Positions 1 through 7,710 of a stretch of DNA of 8,668 nucleotides are shown one piece after another (position 1 is the stretch's first letter; each line of letters opens with the position of its first letter). A program made the position numbers and the translations under genes. A model generated the notes under the pieces. That model made no database searches. It saw only the letters and a list, made by a program, of their open reading frames with translations, and was not told the origin of the DNA. Source of the stretch: Bacteroidota bacterium (GTDB taxonomy: Bacteria > Bacteroidota > Rhodothermia > Rhodothermales > UBA10348); NCBI GenBank assembly GCA_027620595.1, contig JAQCDI010000092.1, positions 1 to 8,668 on the forward strand, in the 5' to 3' direction.

Positions 1-1272
1 GGCAACACCAAGCTCGAAACGCCCGTCCTGGACCGCCTGTCCACCGAGGGCATGCGCTTCACCGATGGCTACGCCGCCGCGCCCGTCTGCTCGCCCACGC
101 GCGCCGCGCTGATCACCGGCATGTCCCCCGCGCGGCTCGCCATCACGAACCACATCACCGGCAATCAGGACCAGTTCCAGCCGGAAGGCGCCACCATCCG
201 CGCCGCCGAGATGGTCAACCATCTGGATCTCGACTACGTGACGCTGGCCGAGCGGCTCAAGGAAAAGGACTACGCCACCGCCTTCATCGGCAAGTGGCAC
301 CTCTCCGGCGTCAACAGCGAGATGGAAACCACGGAGCCGGGTCGCCGCCCCGAGCATCAGGGATTCGACCTCAACATCGGCGGCACGAGCTTCGGCGGCC
401 CGCCGAGCTTCTTCGATCCCTACAAGAACCCGACCATCCAGGACCGGCAGGAGGGCGAATACCTGCCCTTCCGCCTGGCCGACGAGACGATGCAGTTCAT
501 GGAAACGCATCGGGATGAACCGTTCTTCGTCGCCCTCTGGCCCTACACCGTCCACTGGCCCATGGATGCGCCGCAGGAGCTGGTGGACAAGTACGCCGAC
601 CGGCCGGGCTTTGCGGACTACGGGGATGGCCTTGAATCCGCCACGCGCTACGCCGCCATGATCGAAGCCATGGATGACGCCGTGGGTCGCGTATTGGCCA
701 AGCTCGACGAGTTGCAGTTGGCCGAGGAAACGCTGGTCATCTTCACCTCCGACAACGGCGCCTACGGCGGCGTGACCGACCTGACTCCGCTCCGCGGCGT
801 GAAGGGCCACCTCTATGAGGGCGGCATCCGCGTGCCGCTGATCATCCGCTGGCCCGGCCACGTGCCCGCTGGCACCGAGTCCGCCGAACCGGTGATCAGC
901 ATGGACTTCTTCCCGACCATCCTCGACGTGGCGGGCCTGGAGCCGCAGGCCGGCGTCCCCCTCGACGGGGAAAGCCTCATGCCGATCCTCACCGATAAAG
1001 GGGAACTGCAGCGCGACGCCATCTTCTTCCACTACCCGAACTACGCCTTCCACGAGGAAAACCGCCTCTCGGGCGCCATCCGGATGGGCGACTACAAGCT
1101 GATCCTGTTCTACGACGACGATTCGGTCGAGCTCTACAACGTGGCCGAGGACATCTCCGAATCCAACGACCTGGCCAAAGAGATGCCAGAGAAAGCCGCC
1201 GAGATGAAAGCCCGCCTGAAAGCGTGGTTGACCGACTCGGGAGCCAAGATGCCGAGACCTGTGGCCCCCTAG
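1..1272 (+). CDS. Type I (formylglycine-dependent) sulfatase, 5'-truncated by the window edge
   Basis: The reading frame is open from base 1 to the TAG at 1270-1272 (423 codons visible). The ATG at 52 is an internal methionine, because the codons before it (ETPVLDRLSTEG) align with ETPHLDRLASQG in the neighbouring sulfatase. The product should hydrolyse sulfate esters, probably on a carbohydrate outside the cytoplasm. Seen: the sulfatase signature CSPTR with its cysteine codon at 88-90 (visible residue 30), which is the residue oxidised to formylglycine; GKWHL with K98 and H100; VHWP with H185; and the metal-site SDNG with D251 and N252. A late FFHYPNY stretch is typical of carbohydrate-type S1 sulfatases. 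Missing: the N-terminal signal peptide and the Asp-Asp metal ligands, roughly 50 or more residues, which lie upstream. Its stop is one base from the stop of the convergent sulfatase. The family call is firm; the substrate cannot be read from sequence. Confidence 0.95.
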   Translation, partial: GNTKLETPVLDRLSTEGMRFTDGYAAAPVCSPTRAALITGMSPARLAITNHITGNQDQFQPEGATIRAAEMVNHLDLDYVTLAERLKEKDYATAFIGKWHLSGVNSEMETTEPGRRPEHQGFDLNIGGTSFGGPPSFFDPYKNPTIQDRQEGEYLPFRLADETMQFMETHRDEPFFVALWPYTVHWPMDAPQELVDKYADRPGFADYGDGLESATRYAAMIEAMDDAVGRVLAKLDELQLAEETLVIFTSDNGAYGGVTDLTPLRGVKGHLYEGGIRVPLIIRWPGHVPAGTESAEPVISMDFFPTILDVAGLEPQAGVPLDGESLMPILTDKGELQRDAIFFHYPNYAFHEENRLSGAIRMGDYKLILFYDDDSVELYNVAEDISESNDLAKEMPEKAAEMKARLKAWLTDSGAKMPRPVAP

Positions 1273-1273
1273 A

Positions 1274-2797
1274 CTACTTCATCTTCCAGCTTTCCCAGTA
1301 CGGGCTGTCTTCCTGGATTTCCTTCCAGAACGTCCGCATCTGCTCGCTCATGGCGGCCAACCGGTCCGGCTGCGACGAGGAAAGGTCGTTCGTCTGCCCC
1401 GGATCGCTTTCCAGATCATACAGGGCGAACCGCTCCAGCTCGCTCGTCTTGAGCCAGTCCATGATGAGCTGGTCCGGATCCTTCTCGGGCAGCCAGGCCA
1501 GCAGCGTCCAGTTGCCATCCCGCATGGCCATGTGCGGCATGAGGTAATAGGTGTCCTCGTGCGCCGGAAAGAACCAGTAGACCGGGCCGCGCCGCAGCGT
1601 CTGCCCCTCGAAGGCCGGCAACATGCTGACGCCGTCGAGCGCCCGATCGGTGGGCAGCGCCACCCCGGCCAGCTCGAGCATTGTGGGCAGGAAGTCCGTG
1701 CCGTTGATCAGGGATTCGTTGACCGAGCCCGGCTGCACGCGCCCCGTCCAGCGCACGATGCCCGGCACGCGATGCCCACCTTCGTAGGGAAATCGTTTCA
1801 TGCCTCGCCAGGGCCCTGGCGTACCGTGGGAGCGGTCCCTGGAGGGGTCCTCCCACTCGCCGCGGGACTCGAGCAGGTTGACCGGGGACTCGGGCCCGTT
1901 GTCGGAAGTGAACATGACCAGCGTGTTCTCTTCGTCATCGTACGCATCCAGGCCCGCCATCAGCGTCCCGATGGCCTCGTCGAGCTGCGTGACGGTGCCG
2001 TAGTAGTAGCGCTTGAGCGGGCGGATGTCGTGTTCGGGCCGATCCACGCCGCCATACTGGAGCGTGGCTTCCAGCGAATCCACCCTCGGTGAATAGTAGG
2101 CCGCCGCGAACGACTCCGGCGGCTCAACAGGCGTGTGCGGCTCGTGGCTGCAGAGGTAGAGGAAGTACGGCTTCTCAGGGTCCGGCCGGTTCTTGAGCCA
2201 GGTGAGCGCCTCTTCGACGATCACGTCGCAGTACCAGCCCTGGACCTCCCCTACCCGCTCCCCGTTGCGGAAGAAGGTCGTAGGATTCTCCGGGCCCTCG
2301 AAGGCGTTGACGGCCGTGGCAAACCAGTGGTCGAACCCGTGATCCCCCGGCGTGGGCTGGCTGCTGTTGGCCTGGTCGAACCGGCTCAGGTGCCATTTTC
2401 CCACAAAACAGGTGTCGTATCCCGCATCCCGCAGCAGCGTGGCCACCGTGACCTCGTCGCGCTGCAGGTGCATGCCGCTGCCGGCGATGTAATAGAAGCC
2501 CGATCGATAGGGGTTGCGCCCCGTGAGCAGCGAGGCCCGGGACGGGGAGCACACTGTACCGGCCGAGTGGAAATCGGTGAACCGCATGCCCTGCGACGCC
2601 AGCCGGTCCAGATGGGGCGTTTCGATGATCGGGTTGCCATACGAGGCCAGATCCCCGTACCCGAGGTCATCCGCCAGGAAGACCACAAAGTTCGGGCGAT
2701 CCGCGGCCCGGGCCGAGCGGCACCCGATTGCGCCGGGCACCGTGACGAGGATGCCGGCAGCGGCCAGCTGTTGGAGGAAGGTGCGGCGATGGATCAT
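1274..2797 (-). CDS. Type I sulfatase with twin-arginine (Tat) signal
   Basis: A complete 507-residue sulfatase. I start it at the ATG whose complement is 2795-2797, giving MIHRRTFLQQLAAAG: a twin-arginine motif (RRTFL) followed directly by a hydrophobic segment. The longer frame to 2860 would add 21 residues before the signal peptide and looks spurious. AIGC at residues 22-25 resembles a weak lipobox, so the protein may be a Tat lipoprotein; otherwise it is probably cleaved near ARA-ADRP. Catalytic features: metal-binding DD at 43-44 (FLADDLGYGD), the CSPSR signature with C83 as formylglycine precursor, GKWHL at 133-137, SHEPH near 217-221, and SDNG with D299/N300. Length fits the arylsulfatase A-like S1 family. 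It is divergent from the sugar-catabolic operon across 132 bp and convergent with the other sulfatase. No maturase gene is visible, so the activating enzyme must be elsewhere. The sulfated substrate is unknown. Confidence 0.95.
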   Translation of the reverse strand: MIHRRTFLQQLAAAGILVTVPGAIGCRSARAADRPNFVVFLADDLGYGDLASYGNPIIETPHLDRLASQGMRFTDFHSAGTVCSPSRASLLTGRNPYRSGFYYIAGSGMHLQRDEVTVATLLRDAGYDTCFVGKWHLSRFDQANSSQPTPGDHGFDHWFATAVNAFEGPENPTTFFRNGERVGEVQGWYCDVIVEEALTWLKNRPDPEKPYFLYLCSHEPHTPVEPPESFAAAYYSPRVDSLEATLQYGGVDRPEHDIRPLKRYYYGTVTQLDEAIGTLMAGLDAYDDEENTLVMFTSDNGPESPVNLLESRGEWEDPSRDRSHGTPGPWRGMKRFPYEGGHRVPGIVRWTGRVQPGSVNESLINGTDFLPTMLELAGVALPTDRALDGVSMLPAFEGQTLRRGPVYWFFPAHEDTYYLMPHMAMRDGNWTLLAWLPEKDPDQLIMDWLKTSELERFALYDLESDPGQTNDLSSSQPDRLAAMSEQMRTFWKEIQEDSPYWESWKMK

Positions 2798-2865
2798 CTT
2801 GCGGACATGGTCTGGGAGGAGGTTCGCCCGTAAGGTGGGCCACGCCGTCGGCTCTTGCAAGCGCG

Positions 2866-2896
2866 TTGCTTCCGTTGCTGTCCCCTACTACCTTCG
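2866..2896 (+). promoter_or_regulatory. Possible Bacteroidota-type promoter for the catabolic operon
   Basis: TTG at 2866-2868, a 20-base spacer, then TACCTTCG at 2889-2896 resembles the Bacteroidota pattern TTTG...TAnnTTTG, with five of the six defined bases of the -7 element matching. A start point about seven bases downstream would leave a leader of some 25-30 bases before the ATG at 2930. The same 132-bp divergent region (2798-2929) also holds a CTTGCAAG palindrome at 2854-2861 and the direct repeat CGTTGCT at 2864-2870 and 2873-2879, either of which could bind a regulator. The match is short and could be chance. Confidence 0.25.
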
Positions 2897-2929
2897 GAAA
2901 CCCCCGATTCGAACCGCCACCCAGCCGTT

Positions 2930-3946
2930 ATGCGCCAAGCCATCATGACTTCCCCCGGCGTCATCGAGCACCGCTCGGTGGATGAACCGGTGGCCGGACC
3001 CGGTCAGGTACGCCTGCGGATCCATCGCATCGGCGTCTGCGGCAGCGACGTGCACGTCAACCACGGCAAGCACCCCTTCACGCCCTATCCTGTTGTTCAG
3101 GGCCACGAGTTTTGCGCCACCATTGAATCCGTGGGAGTCGGCGTCGAAGGCATTCCAGTAGGCACCAAGGCCACGGCCATGCCGCAGGAAGTGTGCGGAA
3201 CGTGTCCGCGGTGCCAAGCCGGCCAATACCACATCTGCGACCACCTCAAGGTGCGCGGTTTCCAGGCCCCGGGCGTGGCGCAGGACCTGTTCGTGACCGA
3301 GGCCGAAAAGATTGTGCTGCTGCCGGATGACTTCACTTTTGAACAGGGCGCCTTCGTCGAACCCACGGCCGTGGCCATGCGCGCCACGACGCGCGCCGGG
3401 GATCTGACCGGAAAACACGTGGCCGTGCTCGGCGCAGGGCCGATCGGCAACCTGGTGGCCCAGGCGTGCAAGGCGCGGGGATCCGACGTTCTGATCACGG
3501 ACGTCGGCCAGTTCCGGCTGGACATTGCCCGACAGTGCGGCATCGAACACACCTCCGATGCGCGCTCCGAAACGCTGAAGGACGCGGCCCAACGGGTGTT
3601 TGGTGCTCGCGGGATGGACATCGTATTCGACTGTGCCGGGGTGCAGGCCACGATTTCGGCCGCCGTGGAGAGCGTCAACAAGGGCGGCACGATTGTCATC
3701 GTGGCCGTCTACGGGGATCAGCCCCGGGTGGACATGGCCGTGGTGGGAGATCGGGAGCTGACCCTTGTGGGAACGCTGATGTACCAATACCCCGATTACG
3801 AGGAAGCCGTCCGCATGCTGGCCTCGGGCGCCATTCAGACACAGCCCCTGGAAACGCGGCACTTTGCTTTCTCCGAGTATGCGGACGCTTATGCCTTCAT
3901 CGACGCCGAGGGCCCCCGCAGCATGAAGGTGTTCATTGATGTCTGA
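2930..3946 (+). CDS. Zinc-dependent MDR-family polyol/sugar dehydrogenase (sorbitol/threonine dehydrogenase-like)
   Basis: Predicted 338-residue NAD(P)-dependent zinc alcohol dehydrogenase, most like the sorbitol (L-iditol 2-)/threonine dehydrogenase branch. It would oxidise a secondary alcohol of a polyol or sugar to a ketone in the cytoplasm. The start at 2930 (MRQAIMTSPG) matches the usual MDR N-terminus; an extension to 2855 would add a Cys-rich stretch of no likeness to the family. Catalytic zinc: C37 in GVCGSD, H59-E60 in GHE, with E144 in VEPTAVA nearby. Structural zinc: C89, C92, C95 and C103. Rossmann glycine motif GAGPIG at 168-173, with an acidic residue at the end of the next strand (ITD, about 191), which suggests NAD rather than NADP. 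It is first in a four-gene run, 15 bp before the kinase. Pairing with a PfkB kinase suggests polyol to ketose to ketose phosphate. The exact substrate is unresolved. Confidence 0.9.
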   Translation: MRQAIMTSPGVIEHRSVDEPVAGPGQVRLRIHRIGVCGSDVHVNHGKHPFTPYPVVQGHEFCATIESVGVGVEGIPVGTKATAMPQEVCGTCPRCQAGQYHICDHLKVRGFQAPGVAQDLFVTEAEKIVLLPDDFTFEQGAFVEPTAVAMRATTRAGDLTGKHVAVLGAGPIGNLVAQACKARGSDVLITDVGQFRLDIARQCGIEHTSDARSETLKDAAQRVFGARGMDIVFDCAGVQATISAAVESVNKGGTIVIVAVYGDQPRVDMAVVGDRELTLVGTLMYQYPDYEEAVRMLASGAIQTQPLETRHFAFSEYADAYAFIDAEGPRSMKVFIDV

Positions 3947-3961
3947 ATACCCGCGCCAGCC

Positions 3962-4864
3962 ATGACCCCAAAGCCCCTGCACGTGGTCGGAATCGGCGAG
4001 TTGCTGTGGGATGACTTCCCGTCGGGACGAAAGATCGGCGGGGCGCCCGCCAACTTTGCCTACCATTGCCAGGCCCTCGGAGCCGAGGCCCATGTAGTGA
4101 GCGCCGTTGGGGACGATGCGCCGGGAGCAGCGCTTCTGGCCGGCCTGCGTCACCGTCACCTGGATACCGCGCACATTCACATCGACCCGATCCATCCGAC
4201 TGGCCGGGTGTCGGTTTCGTTGGATACGGAAGGCGTGGCATCCTACACGATCCACGAAAAAGTGGCCTGGGATGCCATCCCCCTGACCTCCGCCCTGCTC
4301 GACCTGGCCGCCCGGACGGATGCCGTCTGCTTCGGCACCCTGGCCCAGCGCTCCGGCGCGTCCCGCCGGACCATTGATACCTTCCTCTCGGCCACACGTC
4401 CCGATTGTCTGCGTGTGTTCGACATCAATCTGCGTCAGTCGTATTTCAACGCTGAGCTGATCGAGGCGGGTCTGCAGCGGGCCACGATCCTCAAACTGAA
4501 CGAGGAGGAGCTGGGGACGCTGATCCGGCTGCTCGGCCTCGAGAAGGACCCCCTGGCCGCAATCGACACGCTCCGTCAGCGATTCGACCTCGAATTGATT
4601 GCCCTGACCCGCGGCCCGCAAGGGTGCCTGCTCCGTTCCGACGGGCAGACGGTCGAGGCAGCGGGTTCGCCCGTACCCACCCTGCGCGACACCGTCGGCG
4701 CAGGGGACTGCTTCACGGCCACGTTGACCCTGGGCCTCCTGCGCGGACAGCTGCTCAAAGAAGTTGCCGCCGAAGCCAACCGTCGGGCTGCATTCGTTTG
4801 CGCGCAGACCGGCGCCATGCCCGACATGTCCTCCCTCACCCCCGAAACCTCTTTCGCTTCATGA
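3962..4864 (+). CDS. PfkB/ribokinase-family sugar kinase, fructokinase-like
   Basis: Predicted 300-residue cytoplasmic carbohydrate kinase that transfers phosphate from ATP to a sugar, most likely a ketose. The N-terminus GIGELLWDDFPSG followed by GGAPANFAYH (GGAPAN at 26-31) is the usual opening of the fructokinase-like branch. The second PfkB signature, DTVGAGDCF, lies near the C-terminus with GAGD at 246-249: D249 is the expected catalytic base and the glycines form the anion hole. FDINLR near 157-162 and LNEEEL near 178-183 are also family-typical. Length matches the family. The gene starts 15 bp after the zinc dehydrogenase stop and its TGA (4862-4864) overlaps the next gene's ATG, so translational coupling is likely. 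Position between two dehydrogenases suggests phosphorylation of a ketose made from a polyol. Fructose is the simplest guess; 2-keto-3-deoxy sugar acids or other ketoses remain possible. Confidence 0.9.
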   Translation: MTPKPLHVVGIGELLWDDFPSGRKIGGAPANFAYHCQALGAEAHVVSAVGDDAPGAALLAGLRHRHLDTAHIHIDPIHPTGRVSVSLDTEGVASYTIHEKVAWDAIPLTSALLDLAARTDAVCFGTLAQRSGASRRTIDTFLSATRPDCLRVFDINLRQSYFNAELIEAGLQRATILKLNEEELGTLIRLLGLEKDPLAAIDTLRQRFDLELIALTRGPQGCLLRSDGQTVEAAGSPVPTLRDTVGAGDCFTATLTLGLLRGQLLKEVAAEANRRAAFVCAQTGAMPDMSSLTPETSFAS

Positions 4865-6042
4865 CGCCTCTGCACGCATCTTCCTTTTCGGTTCACGTCC
4901 CCACAGACATCCGCTTCGGCGCCGGCAAACTGGCCGACGTGGGCGCCGTGGTGGCTGCGCTTGGCCGGCGGTGCCTTCTTGTGACGGGGCCTTCGAACGG
5001 ATCCGTAGGGCGACTACTGCCGCGGGTTCTCGGATATCTGAAAGACGCTGGCGTGGAGACGGCCCATTTTGATGGTGTGATTCCCAACCCTACCACTGAC
5101 ACGATCCGGGCCGGTGCCGACAAGGCCAAGGCCCACAGGGCCGACGTGATCCTGGGCCTGGGTGGCGGATCGAGCATGGACGCGGCCAAGGCCATCGCCG
5201 TCGAGACCACGCATCCGGGAAGCTGCTGGGATTACCTGTTCTACCGGGACCAGAAACCGACGGACAAGACGCTCCCTGTGGTGGCCGTATCCACGACGTC
5301 AGGCACCGGTTCGCAGGTCACCCAGGTATCGGTGGTCACGCACACGGCAACGCGGGACAAGTCGGCGCTCTACAACAGCCTGATCTTCCCGCGGGTGGCC
5401 ATCGTGGACCCCGAACTGATGACCAGCGCGCCGAAGCATGTGACCGCCTGCACGGGTTTTGATGCCTTCACCCACGCTTTCGAGAGCATACTGCACCCGA
5501 ATACCAACCCGTACGTGCAGTTGCTGGGGTGGGAAGCCATCTGGCTCGTCTTGAACCACCTGCCGACCGCGCTCGATGAGCCGGAGAATATGGAAGCCCG
5601 CTCGGCGCTGGCCTGGGCCGACACGCTGGCCGGCATCTGCATCGCCGTGGCAGGTGTGACCCTGCCGCACGGCGTGGGCATGGCCATCGGGGGTATGTAT
5701 CCCCATGTGGCGCATGGAGAAGCGCTGGCGCTCAACTATCCGGCGTTCATGCGCTACACGTGCGCCCACGCCGAGCAACCGTTTGCCCGCCTGGGCCGCC
5801 TGCTCAATCCAGCACTGGCCACCTTGAACGAAAAAGAGGCCGCCCTCCGCGCCTGCGACGAAATGGACGGCTTCCTGAAGCGGATCGGCCTCTGGATGGG
5901 ACTCAAGGACAAAGGGATCCCGCGCGAGGAGCTGCCCGCCCTGGCCCGGCAGTCCATGGTCCTGCCCGACTACAAGAACAATCCGCGCCTGGCCACCGAG
6001 GCCGAAATGCTGGCCCTCCTCGAGGACTGCTACACCCGGTAA
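4861..6042 (+). CDS. Iron-containing (group III) alcohol dehydrogenase
   Basis: Predicted 393-residue member of the iron-activated alcohol dehydrogenase family (lactaldehyde reductase, 1,3-propanediol and butanol dehydrogenases), interconverting an aldehyde or ketone and an alcohol with NAD(P)H. The start at 4861 is preferred over the open frame from 4624, because MTPLHASSFSVHVPTDIRFGAG gives the usual family N-terminus and the preceding residues overlap the kinase in another frame. Seen: GGGSSMDAAK at 101-110 (nucleotide binding), STTSGTGS at 144-151, VDPELM at 182-187, and metal ligands D201 and H205 in GFDAFTHAFES, H270 in LPHGVGM and H285 in AHGEA. H270 to H285 is 15 residues, one more than the equivalent pair as I recall it from E. 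coli FucO. All four ligand positions are intact. The ATG shares four bases with the kinase stop; the symporter follows 36 bp later. A role in aldehyde disposal or redox balance is inferred. Confidence 0.92.
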   Translation: MTPLHASSFSVHVPTDIRFGAGKLADVGAVVAALGRRCLLVTGPSNGSVGRLLPRVLGYLKDAGVETAHFDGVIPNPTTDTIRAGADKAKAHRADVILGLGGGSSMDAAKAIAVETTHPGSCWDYLFYRDQKPTDKTLPVVAVSTTSGTGSQVTQVSVVTHTATRDKSALYNSLIFPRVAIVDPELMTSAPKHVTACTGFDAFTHAFESILHPNTNPYVQLLGWEAIWLVLNHLPTALDEPENMEARSALAWADTLAGICIAVAGVTLPHGVGMAIGGMYPHVAHGEALALNYPAFMRYTCAHAEQPFARLGRLLNPALATLNEKEAALRACDEMDGFLKRIGLWMGLKDKGIPREELPALARQSMVLPDYKNNPRLATEAEMLALLEDCYTR

Positions 6043-6078
6043 TCCCCGGGAATCACCCAATCCAAGCGGACCGAACCC

Positions 6079-7698
6079 ATGACGAACCTCGACATCATCA
6101 TCGTCATTGCCTACATGGTGGGGATCCTCGCCATCGGCATCCTGGCGGGCTACCGGAAGAACACCTCGAGCGAGCAGTTCTTCCTGGCCGGCAAGTCGTT
6201 GCGCTGGCCCATCATCGGGGCGGCGCTGTTCACGGCCAACATCTCCACCATCCACCTGGTGGGGCTCGCCGCGGACGGGTACCGGATCGGCTTCGTGGTG
6301 GGCAATTTCGAGTGGATGGCCACCTTCACGCTGATCATCCTCGGGTTGATCTTCGTGCCCTTCTACCTGCGCAGCAACATCACCACGCTGCCGGAATTCC
6401 TGGAGAAGCGCTACAGCCCGACGCCGCGCATGATCATGGCCGTGATCACGGTCATTTCGGCGCTCCTGATCCACATCGGCATCAGCATCTACGCCGGCGC
6501 GATGGTCTTCCTCTACTTCTTCGGCATCCCGGTCGTCTGGTCGGTGCTGGGGATCGCGCTCGTGGCCGCCACCTACACCATCGTCGGCGGTCTTCGCGCC
6601 ATCGTGGTGACCGACGCCATCCAGGCGGGCCTCCTGCTGGCAGGCGCCATCACCTTGACCGTTTTTGCCATCCTCGCCCTCCCCGACAAAGGCATCCACA
6701 CGCTGGCAGAGTTGAAAGCCGCGGTGCAGCCCGACCAGATGAGCATGCTGCATTCCTTCCGCAATCCGGAAACGGGCCGGCTGAACGAGTATTCGTGGGT
6801 GTCCGTCCTGCTGGGCTACCCCATCCTGGGTATCTGGTACTGGTGTACCGACCAGACCATCGTGCAGAAGACCCTGGGCGCGCGCAGCATGCGGGACGGA
6901 CAGCTGGGCGCCGTCTTTGCCGGCGGCCTCAAGATCCTCCCCCTGTTCTTGATGGTTCTGCCCGGCGTCCTGGGCTATGTCCTCTTCCACGACCTGATCG
7001 AGCAGCCCAATGACACGCTCCTCGTCATGATACAGGAGCTCCTGCCCACCGGCGTGAAAGGCCTCCTTGCCGCAGGACTCCTAGCGGCCGTGATGAGCAC
7101 GGTCGAGTCGGCCCTCAACAGCACCGCGACCGTGGTGGCGGAGGACATCGTCAAGCGGGTTCGCCCCCAAACATCCGACCGCTCGTTGGTCACGATCGGG
7201 CGTGTGACGGCGGTGATCGTGGTCATCCTGGCCATCCTCTGGTCCCCCTATGGCGGCAAGTTTGCCAGCATCTTCGAGGCCATCAACAAGATCCCGATGA
7301 TGTTTGCGCCCGCCATCACCTGTGTCTTCCTCTTCGGCATCTTCTGGCGGCGCGGCACCAAAGAAGCGGCCGTCACGACCCTGATATTCGGTCTGGTGGT
7401 CGGTGTGGCCTACTTCCTCGTGGACCTGCCGTTGGTGGGCGAAACGCGCCTGGTGGCCGACACCTGGGGGATCCCGTTCATGCAGGTGGGATGGTGGCTC
7501 TTCTGCCTCTGCTCGGTGGTCTATGTGGTGACGAGCCTCATGACCCCGGCTCCAACGCAGGCGCATGTCGATGCGCTGCATTGGGAACCGCCGATGCGCG
7601 CGCTGTTCGGTTCGCGGATCACCGGCCTGACCGACCCGCGCGCGGTGTCCATCGGACTGCTCGTCCTGATGGCCGTGCTCTACGCGTGGTTCAGTTGA
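6079..7698 (+). CDS. Sodium/solute symporter (SSS family, SGLT-like)
   Basis: Predicted 539-residue inner-membrane protein with more than ten hydrophobic segments from residue 4 to the C-terminus (last near 520-538). It should import a sugar or polyol with Na+. The stretch FFLAGKSLRW, then TANISTIHLVGLA and FEWMA, is characteristic of the SGLT branch. N54 and E78 align with sugar-contacting Asn and Glu of vSGLT, and H59 sits where human SGLT1 has H83 (vSGLT has Gln). NITTLPEFLEKRYSP at about 98-112 is a family landmark. AAVMSTVESALNSTATV contains S340-T341, matching the Ser-Ser/Thr pair of the Na2 sodium site. It is last in the operon, 36 bp after the iron dehydrogenase, which implies that its substrate is the operon's substrate. 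It is more likely to carry a neutral monosaccharide or polyol than an amino acid, but the residues do not fix the substrate. Confidence 0.93.
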   Translation: MTNLDIIIVIAYMVGILAIGILAGYRKNTSSEQFFLAGKSLRWPIIGAALFTANISTIHLVGLAADGYRIGFVVGNFEWMATFTLIILGLIFVPFYLRSNITTLPEFLEKRYSPTPRMIMAVITVISALLIHIGISIYAGAMVFLYFFGIPVVWSVLGIALVAATYTIVGGLRAIVVTDAIQAGLLLAGAITLTVFAILALPDKGIHTLAELKAAVQPDQMSMLHSFRNPETGRLNEYSWVSVLLGYPILGIWYWCTDQTIVQKTLGARSMRDGQLGAVFAGGLKILPLFLMVLPGVLGYVLFHDLIEQPNDTLLVMIQELLPTGVKGLLAAGLLAAVMSTVESALNSTATVVAEDIVKRVRPQTSDRSLVTIGRVTAVIVVILAILWSPYGGKFASIFEAINKIPMMFAPAITCVFLFGIFWRRGTKEAAVTTLIFGLVVGVAYFLVDLPLVGETRLVADTWGIPFMQVGWWLFCLCSVVYVVTSLMTPAPTQAHVDALHWEPPMRALFGSRITGLTDPRAVSIGLLVLMAVLYAWFS

Positions 7699-7710
7699 TT
7701 TCGGGTTTTT

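Noticed and set aside
52..54. ATG at 52 as the start of the first sulfatase
   Set aside because: The frame is open upstream to base 1 and those codons match conserved sulfatase sequence; the true start is outside the window.
2888..4621. Open frame of 577 codons on the - strand across the zinc dehydrogenase and kinase
   Set aside because: It is antisense to two genes with clear catalytic motifs; the protein has biased, low-information composition. Long antisense frames are expected in GC-rich coding DNA.
5299..6990. Open frame of 563 codons on the - strand across the iron dehydrogenase and symporter
   Set aside because: Composition is dominated by G, Q, D, H and E typical of antisense shadows, and it recalls no family. 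The + strand genes explain the region.
5760..7013. 417-codon + strand frame overlapping the iron dehydrogenase and symporter
   Set aside because: It is a frame-shifted shadow rich in R, H, P and G with no membrane segments or motifs, while the genuine frames are intact.
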